DNA of 64,000 nucleotides from Rutpela maculata (lineage: Eukaryota > Arthropoda > Insecta > Coleoptera > Cerambycidae), in contig OW386290.2 in NCBI GenBank assembly GCA_936432065.2, positions 133,780,677 to 133,844,676 on the forward strand, read 5' to 3'. Positions 31,016-42,454 of the stretch are shown piece after piece. Numbering within the stretch: the stretch's first letter is position 1; each line of letters begins with the position of its first letter. A program made the position numbers and the translations under genes. A model generated the notes under the pieces. The model was not told the origin of the DNA and ran no database searches. It was given only the letters and a program-made list of their open reading frames with translations.

Positions 31016-32979
31016 CTGTATGCTTGGATTAGCAAATTTAGGCATAAATATTTTACTTTGCTAGTCCATTATTATTCAGGCAGCTTTATTCTGTATTAAT
31101 TAAGGTATTTAAGGAAAAAAAAAGAAAAAATTTCACAATATGTGCATTTTGTTTTAATGTGTTTGAATGTCACTCTGCTTAAATATATTTTAATCATTAA
31201 TTTGTGACATTTCCCGGAGCTGTCTTAGAAAAGTAGTTGTTTACAGTATCACACAAGAAGTATTTATTTTAAAAATAAGTTTACTGAGATGTACAATTTT
31301 TAAGAATATATATATAAAATTTGCTATTAACAAAAAAAAGTTACATATACGAGAAATTTTTTCAGAGTTATTTTTATTTATTCACGATAAATCTAGAAAA
31401 TTTGGCCTTGTAAAATTTGCGTTTACAGGTATCATTTTTCTTTGTTCGGCCCCCAAAAAAAGTACAAAAATCGAAAAAATCGTTTAAAAATATTGTTAGT
31501 TGTTGCGGTACAATACACGATAGTTTTATTGTATGTCTAGAGGCATTTTTTTTTTGTTAGATTAATTTAGATGAATTTAGTACAATGCTTTGGCTTTTCA
31601 TCCATTTTCATCGTCTTCATTTTATGTGTGAGCTGTTTCAAAATTAAGGCCTGTCATTTGCTTTTTGAAATGTCGCTTTTCGGCTTCGAAAAATTTCGTC
31701 GGCGTGGTTAATATGCAAGGAATTATTAAATTTTCAAATACTCTAAGTTATACAGGTTGCAGAATTTCTGACTAAAATAAGAAAAGATTTCTTGTAGACG
31801 TGTTTGGTAATGCTTTGTTTTCAAAATACAGTGTTAAATATAATTAAAAGATGTATATATTTTTTTAATGTCTTAGAAATGGTGTTGATAGTTGTATATA
31901 AAGGTCAGTAATTTGTAGACATTCAATGGCTTATTGCTAACAGAAATTAAATTTGACTTGACGATAAAAGTGAAAAAATCAATAGTTGTTACGTCTTTAT
32001 TTTTGACAGCCTTCACTAATAGTCAACTGAATGACTATTAGTGAAGGCTTATTGCAAAATACAAAAAGTTTTTCCGGTATTGTCGTGATAACCTGAATGA
32101 TTCATGGTATTAAAAAAAGGCTAAAAAAAGTTCTCTATCAATTTGATATGATTTCTTCCTCACTTTTTGATATGAACTTAAGAATGAGTTAAGTGGAAAG
32201 AAAATTTAAAAAACCAGTTCTTCATGTATTCCTGTTCAACTCATAATTTTAAATCAACAGAAAAATAAAATCGTAGCAAATTGACCAACATTAGAGTATT
32301 TTCTTGCAAATTAAATTATTTATCAACCTTTCTTTTTATTAGAAAAATGTGAGAATAGCTTTGTCTACATTTTAACTTGTGATGGAAAAGGCAAAAGTGT
32401 CAAACACTAGTTAATGTCTAACAGTTACTGGTCCTCTATACATCTTTCTACAATGTTTCAGATATATGGATTCCTGCAATATTTTTAAATAGTATGTTTC
32501 ATTTTATTATACTTAATTGCCTGTTTCTCAGAAACAAAGTATTTTTGAATACGTCTGTACAAAAGTTTTTTTTATCTTCAGTTATAGATTCTGCTATTAA
32601 TTTTTTTTAGCAACCTACTGTCAACTTATTTTACCTTATTTATCTATTTCTTTCTTTCGTAGTTTCGAACACAAATTTCTTTCGAAAATCCTGGAAAATT
32701 GTTAAAAAATCTGGAAATATTGTTTTTTGTTTTATTTCAGTAAGTAAGTACGTAAGTAGCAGTGGCCTTATAATTTTGAAATAACCTCTTTTATTCTCTG
32801 TTGTAATATATTTTAACTAACAATGCTAAAAGAAAACTTGTTTTCTTGACGTCCTAACGCCTAACATAAAAAAAAACATTTTCAATTTGTCAAGGTCGTG
32901 GTATTTATCTAACGCCATATTTTCTATTAGGAACTGAGTTTATTTAAATATGTATGTTGATTCTGTTATTTGCTTACAG
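31016..32979. other. Intergenic or long PTEN 3' intron
   Basis: AT-rich. The only clear structure is the perfect hairpin at 32009-32048. No ORF was accepted. Confidence 0.4.
32009..32048. repeat. Perfect 17-bp-stem hairpin
   Basis: GCCTTCACTAATAGTCA, loop ACTGAA, TGACTATTAGTGAAGGC. Its perfection against diverged surroundings suggests recent origin or constraint. No U-run follows, so it is not an obvious terminator. Confidence 0.75.
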
Positions 32980-32988
32980 GGATGAGGG
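32980..32988 (+). CDS. Candidate 9-nt microexon
   Basis: A good acceptor (TTATTTGCTTACAG) is followed by GGATGAGGG and a consensus donor GTAAGT at 32989. Nine bases preserve phase. It could lie between the internal PTEN donor at 29165 and the exon at 35644. Such short segments arise easily by chance. Confidence 0.25.
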
Positions 32989-33523
32989 GTAAGTAATAAA
33001 TACAAAGTACGAATACCTTCACGAAAATAATCATCAATCACATTCATTTTGACACTAAAAAAATGCGTAAACTCCTTAAAAACCAATAGAAATCGTTACC
33101 CTGCACTGCAAAAATGCAAGAAAATGTTGGTCTTATCTCGCGGGACCATTTTACCATTTTATTAGTACTGTGTTTGTTAACTTCTTAATGCAGGGAACAA
33201 CCATGCACAGCATGGTGTAAATCAGTCTTAATACTACGGGAGCCCACCCTAACTGTACGTGCAATCTGTCCCCCCCCCCCCCATAATGTTTTTCATAAAG
33301 ATTAAAGCCTAAGGAACAATTTTAGACATGTCCCAAAAAAAAACTCGCTGTACTTTCAAAATGGCGTCCGTTTATACACAAAAACCAAAAAAGATTTTAA
33401 AAAGTTTCTGCATAAAATTTTCTACAATTTTGTTCCTATTTGGATGGGAGTTAACATTTTCCAGATAAATGATTCAGCTCTTAAAATAAAATATAAAGTT
33501 CAATATAAAACATAAGTAACACC

Positions 33524-34137
33524 TCATTCGCTTTCAGATTCACTATCGCTGTCTCCCGATACACCGAATATTTCTTTCAAGTCTTCTTCCTCTATTGCTT
33601 CATTTATGATATTGTTATCATCCTGACTTTTGTCTATTATGATTTGATTTGGAATGATCTGAAGAATTTCAGTAAGCGATCGAGGCAGTATTTTATCTAT
33701 CTGCTCAACACCAAAGAGGTTCTCCATTTTCTTGCCTTCCATAATCATTCCTAGGCTTTGGAATATTGTGAATACCTTCGTACATTCCTTTTAACACGCT
33801 CGGTGAGGCAAGCTCTTGATGGTGGAATTGAAGAAAAATCAACTTTAGTGTCAATTTATAAAGGCAAATCTTTGTCACCACATTTCTGTCTAATGGCGAT
33901 TAGGCGAAGCTCATCCATGCTACCGCATTTCTTTGATCCATACATGGCACATGTAAACTCCTCTAATGATGCGACTAATTTATCATCAATATTCCAGCTG
34001 CTCCCCAAATCTTGAAATGTTCGGATATTTTTGGTATATTTGGGAGAAAGTAACATTTTTAGAGGTTTTATCTTTCCTTTTCCCTTAAAGGCGCTGACTG
34101 AGTCGCATCCAGTAAATGAATGAAAGCCCAGTAATGC
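33524..34137 (-). pseudogene. GCD-family transposon protein, C-terminal remnant
   Basis: Read downward from 34137: LALLGFHSFTGCDSVSAFKG, KGKIKPLKMLL, FQDLGSSWNIDDKLVASLEE and AMYGSKKCGSMDELRL, to a stop near 33856. Another frame continues with EQIDKILPRSLTEILQII and an acidic end, GVSGDSDSESESE. The GCDSVSAF-KGK-IKPLK and FxxLG...AMYG blocks align with the remnant at 14440. Its N-terminal part is cut off by the hAT insertion. Confidence 0.5.
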
Positions 34138-34572
34138 CAGGGTTGGCATGTTTAAAACAAAATGTTTTAAACCAAGTGTTTTAAACATGTTTAAAACATC
34201 GCACTGTGTTTTAAACAAATGTTTAAAACATATTTATACACAATGCGATGTTTAAAACACGGTTTAAAACACAGTGAGATGTATTAAATAAATGTATTAT
34301 TTTGGAGTCTGTGGAAAAGCAGGAAAAGTGCCGATGATGGTCCATTCCGATAAATAATTCCGATATAGTGGTCGTGTGTACTAAACTGAGCATTTTATTT
34401 GTAGAGTGCTGTAAAATCCGTTTAAGGGCGCCATCTGACATCAAGTAGTAGTAGCAGACATGGTGTGCCTGGCATCATTTAATTTCAGTTGAATACAAAC
34501 GTTTTAAACATACCATTTAAAACTTAAAAAAACCTGTTTTAAATAAAAAAAACTGTTTTTTTTCCAACCCTG
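34138..34572. mobile_element. hAT-like insertion with TTTAAAAC iterons
   Basis: The ends are CAGGGTTGG and CCAACCCTG. The first 130 bases hold many GTTTTAAAC/GTTTAAAAC repeats, with more near the right end (ACGTTTTAAACATACC). No matching flanks are seen (left CAGTAATGC, right TGATTTACC), so host sequence was probably lost at insertion. Confidence 0.6.
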
Positions 34573-35643
34573 TGATTTACCGATATATGAATTTCCATGT
34601 TTTCTTATCTGGAAAATGGTAACTCCTATCAAAATATTGTATAAGAACAAAATTGTAGAAAATTTTATGTACGTTGTTTTTCGTTTTTTGTCCATCTTTT
34701 TTAGTTTTTGTGTTAAATGACAAAAACAACATTGGCAACAGCTTTTTTTAATATATGGCCGTCATTTTGAAAGTACAGCAAGTTTTTTTTTTGAGGACAT
34801 GTCTAAAATTGTTCCTTAGACTTTAATCTGTATAAAAAACATTGTCCCCAAGGATTGGGGGGTGCACGTACAGCTAGGGAGGGCTCTCCGACTATAACTC
34901 ATTGCAGTAAGATGAATTTTGCCATTGCGTTTAGATCTGTATAATATCATATGGGACTTAATATGATTTAGTGGTGTTACATATTTCCAGATGCTTTATC
35001 TGATTGTAGTGTGGTCCATAATATACTATAGTAAATACATTAATAACTTGCAGGTTTTCAAGTAACGCAGTTCCATTTATATGTTTTTAAAGTCTGTGAA
35101 AGGTACAAACCTTGTTTATACCAGATTTGTTCATATGTTCTTGATTTTAACTACAGATGGCGCCACCCAATTTGATTCCACCATGGAATATACATATATA
35201 TGAGAAATATTATGTTCAAATTCTTAACAATAGATGGCAATAAATCATCGGCTTATTGTATTCGGTACAAAGCTAGAATGCTGGTAAAACACGGGTTCAA
35301 CTTCTACTTAATGCCAAGTAGTTTATCATTTACTCTCCAAATTGTTTAGGCTTCATGACAAAAAACTGTAACGCGTTGTGAATTCGAAAGCAATAACAAG
35401 TGTTTTATAAACATTATATGCAAAGGTAACACGAGCTGTGATTTGTACTTACAGACTTGTTGATATTTAAAAAAAGAATGTACATTTTAACAATTTGGGT
35501 TATACCAGAAACCTATTTTCAGGTTTTATAAAGGCATATTAATTTCGAAAAGAAGTCGTTGGCAAAAATTGAAAATGTTTTTTTTTATGTAAAATGTCCA
35601 CAATTGCATGTTACTAATCCATGTTTGGGGCACTTTAATGCAG

Positions 35644-35765
35644 TCCTGGATGGTGAACACCTGGATCCTCGTGGTGTTGGGTACAGAATCCTTTCCGAGT
35701 GCGAAATCGCATCTCAGCTCACCTCATCTAGTAGTGAACAACAACCCGAATTATTAATTGCGTGA
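35644..35765 (+). CDS. Candidate terminal coding exon (alternative PTEN 3' end or separate gene)
   Basis: After an acceptor CACTTTAATGCAG, a GC-richer frame reads LDGEHLDPRGVGYRILSECE, IASQLTSSSSEQQPELLIA and TGA at 35763. The exon begins with two bases (TC), so it needs a donor in phase 1. The internal PTEN donor at 29164/29165 is in phase 1. AATAAA at 35885-35890 lies 120 bases past the stop, fitting a 3' exon. The peptide belongs to no family I recognise. The in-frame Met upstream (35559) is in AT-rich sequence and is probably not a real start. Confidence 0.4.
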
Positions 35766-35884
35766 TTATGATAGTAAAACTGAGTTTTAGTGGGTCGGTC
35801 AGGAGGTGTCCCTTTATGCAGGCAAAAGTGGGATAAGTATAATCGTTGAATTCTTGAGTTTTTTTTATCCAATTCTTGTTTTGC

Positions 35885-35890
35885 AATAAA
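35885..35890 (+). promoter_or_regulatory. Candidate poly(A) signal AATAAA
   Basis: AATAAA about 120 bases after the stop of the candidate terminal exon, followed by A-rich sequence. Spacing is reasonable for a short 3' UTR. Confidence 0.4.
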
Positions 35891-35899
35891 GCTGATTAA

Positions 35900-38435
35900 A
35901 AGCCTCAAAAGAAAAAGAAAATAGTACGACCTTATAATAATAGAAACTTTTTAGAAACTTCATAAAGTAAGGTTATAAACATTTAATATAAACACAAGTG
36001 AAGTTAGCTGCAAGCCCTGGCATGATTTTTATAGCGAAGCCCTCGAAATGTGCAGTGTAAAAGTGGCCTATGCAACTCGCAAACATAAAAATACTAAAGT
36101 CATATTCTCATGTAAAATGACCTGCTGAATTAGATTGTGGAAGTTGCAAAATCAAAAAAAATCGCACTTTCCCACTTTTTGAAGGCAGATTTGAAAATTG
36201 TAATGCTAAAATATTAAGTTTTTTTGGCAACAAATGACATATAGAGAGAGGGTGGGGACATGAAAAATGTGAAAAAAGTATTATCGTAAAAAAAAATGAA
36301 ACGGTACAATTTTTTTCAATTTCGCAATTCCAAATCAAATCTCGACCTCAAAAACGTGTTTTGTGAGGTGTTTTTACATAAGAATCAGCTGTCTGTTTTT
36401 GTATGTTCGAGAGTTACATAGCATGGGTGTCATTCTTCAACTGTTACCTTGCCGCAATCCAGTGAACCATCAGTTTTATGTCAATTATGTAACTATGCGA
36501 CATCACACTAATGTAATTCATTGTCAAAGGAATTGGCTTTATAAAGTGTGTTTATCAATGAGCTGGATTTTTCCACTTTTTCATGTTTAAATGAAAACTC
36601 TCCGAAGTGTCGTTAACCTTTCATTATTCTAAAAAGTGTCATGAAATTTATAGTAGGAAATAACGTTTTCTAAGTATCTAATCAGTAAATAAGTTCAGCT
36701 ATGATAAAATTTTGCGGGGATTAAATAATAGTCCTGTTTAAACAAAGTCATTTGAGAAGTATTAACGTTTATATAATTTTATGATATAATCTGTTGTGCT
36801 AGTGGTTGTGTGCCACAGCCAATTAAATTCTGCCATTAAAAAAGTTATTGTATGTCATGTAAATATCTTCAAACACTGAACGAGACAAACGTATTATGAC
36901 GTTAAGTCTTTTATTTGTTTGATAATTGGTTCATTCGGAAGAACACTGTTTTTTTTTCTCATAGCCTTCATGTATAAGCCTGTGTCAATATTGTCGATCC
37001 TTTATATACTTAACTTAGTGTTATAAGTTAAGTCTATATTCTCACTCGCTTATTATGCAAGGACATCAACATGGATTAAATTGTTTGAAATGAAACGAAA
37101 TTTGGTTTTTATCCCAGTAAAAATTGGAAATTATGTAAAACTTGCCGGTTGCTTCACGGGATATTTTATTCTAATTCATCTGTTTTTTTTTTTGTTATTG
37201 GGATTGCTAAGCAACAAAATATACTTTTGTGGAGATTTATATTTTGTTTAAAGTATATACTTTGCCGTGGTACCCAGATACATAGCATACATTACAGTAT
37301 AACAGTGTATACAGTCCACTATGCATATACAATATGCGGTACGTTATTTGTACCACCATGCATTGAACGAGTCAGTTTGCATGGTTCAAACGGTGTACCA
37401 CCATGCCTGAAAGGGTTAGAAGTTACCGTGGTGTTAATTTTTTACCAGAATTAATTTTATCTGAATTTTTCGAGTTTTCACTGATCTGTCAACAACAGTT
37501 TTTCTCTGTTGCTAATACTTTCCGTTTTACAGTCTTCCAAAAATGTGAAAATTTATCTCTGTCCCTTAATGATTGTGATAACTCCCCTCACATTATACAA
37601 ACAAAAAATCTTCCTTGTAGGAATTATTCACAGGTACCCCCGTTTTTTGGCGCTACTATCATTGGACTATACATTCAATTCGAGTTGATCATGAAAAAGG
37701 CTTGTATGTTTTAACATATGTTTTTTAACTTTATGGCCGACACTGTATTTTCATAAACACTTTATATAACGTTTCCTTTGACATGTCTTAAAAGAATATT
37801 CTTAGAAAAACCAAAATTTTTGAAGTTGTAAATGTTAAAGCTTCAAAATTAATCTTTATTTATGAACGGTTTCTTTGTACTATACAGGCTATATAAAAAT
37901 TTTGTATGTATGCACAAACTGACACCTCCCAATCCGCCCATCATTTACAAGATATCTGTTGCTGTGTAATCCTACCTATAATTTAATTCTATCGAGAAAT
38001 GAAGGCATAGACGTCACTCATTTATACATTTTTGAGGCACGTTGTATTAATTTAAATCATAACTTGTTAGGTTTAAAAATTATAAGAATTTTTATTTATT
38101 TTTTATTCTAAAATTTTTCTCTACGAGATGTGATTGTTTTGATTAATATTTGTGCAATAATTATACTTTTTTGTTTCCTACTGAATAGCCGAATCTAATA
38201 ATCCAAAACATAGACATCAGATCTACAGAAATGTAGTCATATTTTTAATTAGAGATTTAATCACGAGTGAAAAAAGTTATTACATATTTTGATATGTTCA
38301 TTATTCTAAAAATTGTCCGTCGATTCTAGTACAGCTTCATATTAGTACCTTAAATAGTATTGTTTTAATTTTTGTTATGCATGTTATATGAACTAAAATT
38401 TGGACAAAACACTATGTATTACTTTTCTTCTGGCA
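35900..38435. other. Intergenic, no gene recognised
   Basis: AT-rich. Open frames at 37149-37454 and 37403-37714 have hydrophobic, low-complexity composition and no motif. A short GTACCACCATGC repeat occurs at about 37349 and 37396. Nothing else was supported. Confidence 0.4.
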
Positions 38436-38590
38436 TAAGAACGCAGTCGGCTGGAACTATGCCACTCGCAATGTCAGTAGGTGTGTTTGCGTTTTTTTTT
38501 TCAAAAGTGTAATTCCCTTCCAAATACTCTTGGCTTAGGATTTGGGGGTTGTCAAATATATGTGGTGTGCTTGTCCATATGTAAATATAG
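38436..38590 (+). mobile_element. SINE body fragment
   Basis: GTCAGTAGGTGTGTTTGCG, then AAATACTCTTGGCTTAGGAT and TTGGGGGTTGTC, correspond in order to the body of the SINE at 5020. The tRNA-like head is degraded. Confidence 0.5.
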
Positions 38591-39095
38591 ATTTTTACGT
38601 AAATGGTTTGGCAGCTACTGGTTTCACCCTCAGTTGTCTCATCTTGTCTCCACCTAGACTGCTATTCTGTAATTTCAGTGAAAGTGAGTACTTGTCATGA
38701 GAGGAGAGCACCATCACGTTCCCCTGCCAAGGGATGCAAAAACACTATTCTTTAATGACAGCGACGATGCTGTAAGGTGATCTTTCCAGAGTTGCCAACA
38801 TTTGCTTCATTGTTTCAACCAACGGGAGAGTTCCAACATCATAGCCAAAAGTCGCGTGCTTCGGTGGGAAATGCATCTTCTTGTCAATGCGCATTTCTGT
38901 GATGTGCCTACAATAATGCAAAATTACTGTATAATATCCTGAGCAAGTTCTTTGTTGGCTCAAAATCTTTTTATAAAGGCCCCATCTGCTAAAAGTTGAC
39001 ATTTAACCAAAGCCAAAATAACTGCAAGTAAACAAATACCAAGTCACAAGAGAAGTGACAGTTCGCCAGAAAGTGAGGTTATGCTAAATTCTAAA
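38591..39095. other. Intergenic, slightly GC-richer
   Basis: A minus-strand 85-codon frame (38745-39002) reads plausibly (HFPPKHATFGYDVGTLPLVE) but has no recognised domain and no splice context. Possibly a decayed mobile-element protein. Confidence 0.3.
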
Positions 39096-39335
39096 CGTGA
39101 AATTCACTCAGTACTTAAGTGTTAGTCTTGAGACCAAGAGGTTGCAGATTCGAATCCTGACTAGATTATGGATAGTTTAGTGACTTTTAATGTATTATCG
39201 TGATGGTAGCAACATGGTTAGTCACTTTTATCTCTTCTAAGTTCAAGTTATGGCTGCTGCAGGTGATAATGTCGCAAGGAGTGTGTGTTGTGTCTGTGTA
39301 TGTATGTTCTGGTCGAGTAGTGGAGTAGCTATATG
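39096..39335 (+). mobile_element. tRNA-derived SINE, second type
   Basis: A B-box-like GCAGATTCGAATCCTGAC lies at about 39146, preceded by a diverged A-box region (TTAGTCTTGAGACCAAGAGG). The tail ends in GT-rich sequence. Confidence 0.4.
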
Positions 39336-39338
39336 ACT

Positions 39339-39955
39339 ATTAGGGTGGGTCGGTTTATAACTTTTTTAGAAAATTCGAAATGCCTGTAGTGAAAAAAGTT
39401 GTAGATTGGTCTTTTATTTAAGAAAATATATATATATATATTTTTTTTCAAAAATGTTTTAGGCCGCCCGCCGGGCCTCAAAAAAAGAAATAAAAAAAAA
39501 TATAACTGTCGCCTGTTTTGGGAAAGGCTGTTATGGTTCCTTATTTACGCATAAAACATATTTTTAAATTTGTATTGTATTTAGACCCCCGTCGGCCCCT
39601 CAAAACTCGTCTAAATAAAATTTTTATGTTGCGCTAGTACTAAAACAGCTCTTTGCTTATTTCGCACAATAATTATTACACAAAATAACCCAGAACTCAC
39701 CACGTGGAGGTGATTGCCATTGAGTTCCACTGCTGCCCACCCATCCACCCTTCCATTTGGGCATTTAATAATGATTCGTCTATACTACTACGTATTCTGA
39801 TTTGGTACCAAACTTTTGATTTTTAATTTTTTTTTATTTTATGTGCTCGGCGAGGGGGTCAAATACTGAAATAAAAAAAATATCTCTTCATTTTAGACCA
39901 TCATACAACATTTCACACTACAGGCCTTTTGAAATTAGAAAATCGACCCACCCTA
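39339..39955. mobile_element. 617-bp hAT-type MITE with perfect 8-bp duplication
   Basis: The ends are TAGGGTGGGTCG and CGACCCACCCTA, flanked by ATGACTAT on both sides (39331-39338, 39956-39963). Inner arms partly pair (GAAATGCCTGTAGTG and CACTACAGGCCTTTT). Interior GC-rich patches such as GCCGCCCGCCGGGCC are unusual here. No ORF. Confidence 0.78.
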
Positions 39956-40429
39956 ATGACTATGCTCTGATGGGACATTAATATAAACATGTCAGAAAAA
40001 AATATACAATGCCATTCTCCATCAGTCTTTTGTCCATTGAGTATGTACAGGGTTATTCATTATATATTGACCCCCCCATATTTCTGTTATTATTGGAAAT
40101 TAAAAAAAAATCGTATAAAAGTTGTGGGGTTGTATATATATATATTTATAAATGCAATTAAAAAAACAATTGCTTGCCTAGGTCACGTGATCTAACAATG
40201 AAGGTTATTTTTTAACTGGAAAACCCTGTATTCCCTGTATGTTTTTACATATTCTTTTAGATCTTTTTTTCCCTAATTTCGAATATATAAGGGTTGATAG
40301 GTCTAGCTGTAATATTTCTTGACATATAGGATATTAAAAGTTTGATATACCTATTATAAGAATAAAAATAAAATCTTGAGATGCACAATATTTTATAACT
40401 ATTTTATGGTTATAATTCACTTTTTCTTT

Positions 40430-40560
40430 AAATACCCCCACAAAAATGCATCTCAAGGTGTTAAATCAGGGCTGTTTGGTGGCCATTGAATTGATCTACC
40501 AGATTTTTTAAATTAATTTTGAGTTTCGTGGTACGTTCGTCTTGATCCCACCATTTCATG
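40430..40560 (-). pseudogene. Tc3-like transposase C-terminal scrap
   Basis: The minus strand reads GRSIQWPPNSPDLTP, a stop, then DAFLWG. This is the conserved WPPxSPDLTPxDxFLWG block around the last catalytic Asp. A nonsense codon interrupts it and the rest of the transposase is absent. Confidence 0.6.
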
Positions 40561-40789
40561 AATTTGGCACTGTTGGCATGCAAGATATCGCATTCTCGCA
40601 TTGACTTCTGATTGGTCGATTTAGGTTGTCAAAGGTCAGTTCCAATTGCCAATCACAAGTTGTGAATTATAGTCAGAAAACACAGAAACATCGTATGTGA
40701 AGTAAGCTTACAATATCAAACAACAGATGTGAAGTAAAAAAGAAAAACCGGACATAACCTCTTTGCAATGTTTTGTCTATGATTTATTT

Positions 40790-42370
40790 ATAACCGACGT
40801 GTATTAGTGGAAGTAGTAAGGAGTCGGGATTTTCTCGAAAAAAAGCAAATTCGTGCTAAAGTTATGAAACCTATCCCCTCCCCCGTTTTCGAGGGCGCTG
40901 AATACGAATAACAGGGTGAAAGAAGTTTTTAGTCATGCGCACCCCCTGAAATGGCCAAAAACCACTCCTGTTTTGCTTATTTCTTATATGACAGCTTGGC
41001 ATCTACTATTTTTGCAGGAATTCTCTGTTTTTTCATGTGGATATAACATGGTGAAAGGCGATGTCAGGTAGTAGACTGCAACCGCCCTTAGGTATGGAAT
41101 CTATCCTGTCGAGGGGTGTAAAATTGTTTCTTTTTTTTTCTTGTTAAAAGCGTTTACCCCCGTTTTCGAGGATGCTGATAAAAAAATGGTTTTATGCTGG
41201 TTCGACCCTTGCTTCACCCTTGAACTCTCAGAAACCACCTCTTTCATAATAATAATAGGTAACGACTTGGCTGATATTAGGGACTCATACTATCACTTTA
41301 TTTGTTTTCACCGCCATTACTATTTTCTTGCATTGAATGTGATGTTCATTCCAAAGAGTATGAACCATGTAATTCTCTTTTAAGCGCCCTAGATTCAGGG
41401 CCGTAGCGAAGGGGGGTATGGGGGTAACGTAACCCCCCAACTTTGTCAGACTTGGCAAAAGTTGGAAATTTGAGACGCAAATTGACAATTTTTGTTGAAA
41501 AAATTTTTTTTAGATTTTATAAGATAAAATAAATATCGTCAAGTTGTGGCATACATTTCATTTCTACCAGTTTAGCTCACTGAACTCTCATAATTTTTTT
41601 TTCTGATGCTGCACTCAGTAAGATATATAAGCTGTATTTAAATTCCTGTTTCAATACGAAATAAACTGTTTAGTAGGAAACAAACATTTATGATATGAAA
41701 AAAAATCAAATTCAATGCGGTATCGTTATTTTTTGGCGTTTTTGCCCCACTTTACAAGAACTGACTCATAGTGAAAACATCTAAAATAGAAAGACATTAG
41801 TTACAAATCATTAGTTTTGGGGGCATATCTTTTAAAACTTCATTTATACTTATATTATTGACGATTAATAGTTTTTAAAATGTTTTAGACAATTGAAAAC
41901 GTACAATTTTCTGTCTAATAACTCGTTAACTACGCCAAAATTATTATCCCAAATATGCCATCATTTAATAAATTGGTTAATAGTAACTTTAGTGAAGGTC
42001 AGGAAGACAAATTTTGCTATTTTTGGTCGACTATTTGCTGCAGCGACAAGACCTACTTACCCCTAAGAAGAGTTGTAACAATCCCGAGGGGCTGCTACCG
42101 GCCTTCTCCCTCCCTCAGACCTTCCCTTGTCATAAAAACCTCAATGATTTCCTTCCCAAATACGCGTAATCATCCCACCATCGAAAACCAGCGAAAGAGG
42201 TGGTTTTTTGGCCATTTAAATGGTGGGTGTAGTTAACAACTTCTCCCATAATTTTTTTGGATTCGGTACCCTCGAAAACAGGGGGTAAAGTAGGTTTCGT
42301 CGCTCAAATGATCGACCCCTCTTTGGCTTCCTGACCTCCACTACTTGTTGCTTAAGGTTGTACGACATGA
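40790..42370. repeat. Degenerate long inverted-repeat region
   Basis: CCCCCGTTTTCGAGGGCGCTG (about 40880, partly repeated at 41156) is mirrored by CCCTCGAAAACAGGGGG at about 42270. CTGAAATGGCCAAAAACCAC (40948) is mirrored by GTGGTTTTTTGGCCATTT (42200). These suggest an old element of about 1.5 kb. A TE-like edge CAGGGCCGTAGCGAAGGGG starts at about 41397 inside it. Confidence 0.4.
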
Positions 42371-42454
42371 TGTTAAATGTTACATAAAATTTAATGGGAA
42401 GTACGGAATAACAACTTAATACTTTCGCTATGTATGGAAAATAAAACTGATATA

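Larger units (their letters stand above)
33234..34893. mobile_element. Family-A TIR element with GCD-protein remnant and nested hAT
   Basis: The left end (TACGGGAGCCCACCCTAACT) and the inverted right end (TAGTCGGAGAGCCCTCCCTA) match the 347-4160 copy. Arms of about 300 bases include CATAAAGATTAAAGCCTAAG and the CAAAATGGCG box. The interior has a minus-strand protein remnant and is interrupted at 34138-34572 by a hAT-like insertion. Confidence 0.68.

Noticed and set aside
37149..37714. Two overlapping plus-strand ORFs of about 100 codons
   Set aside because: Hydrophobic low-complexity translations and no recognisable motif.
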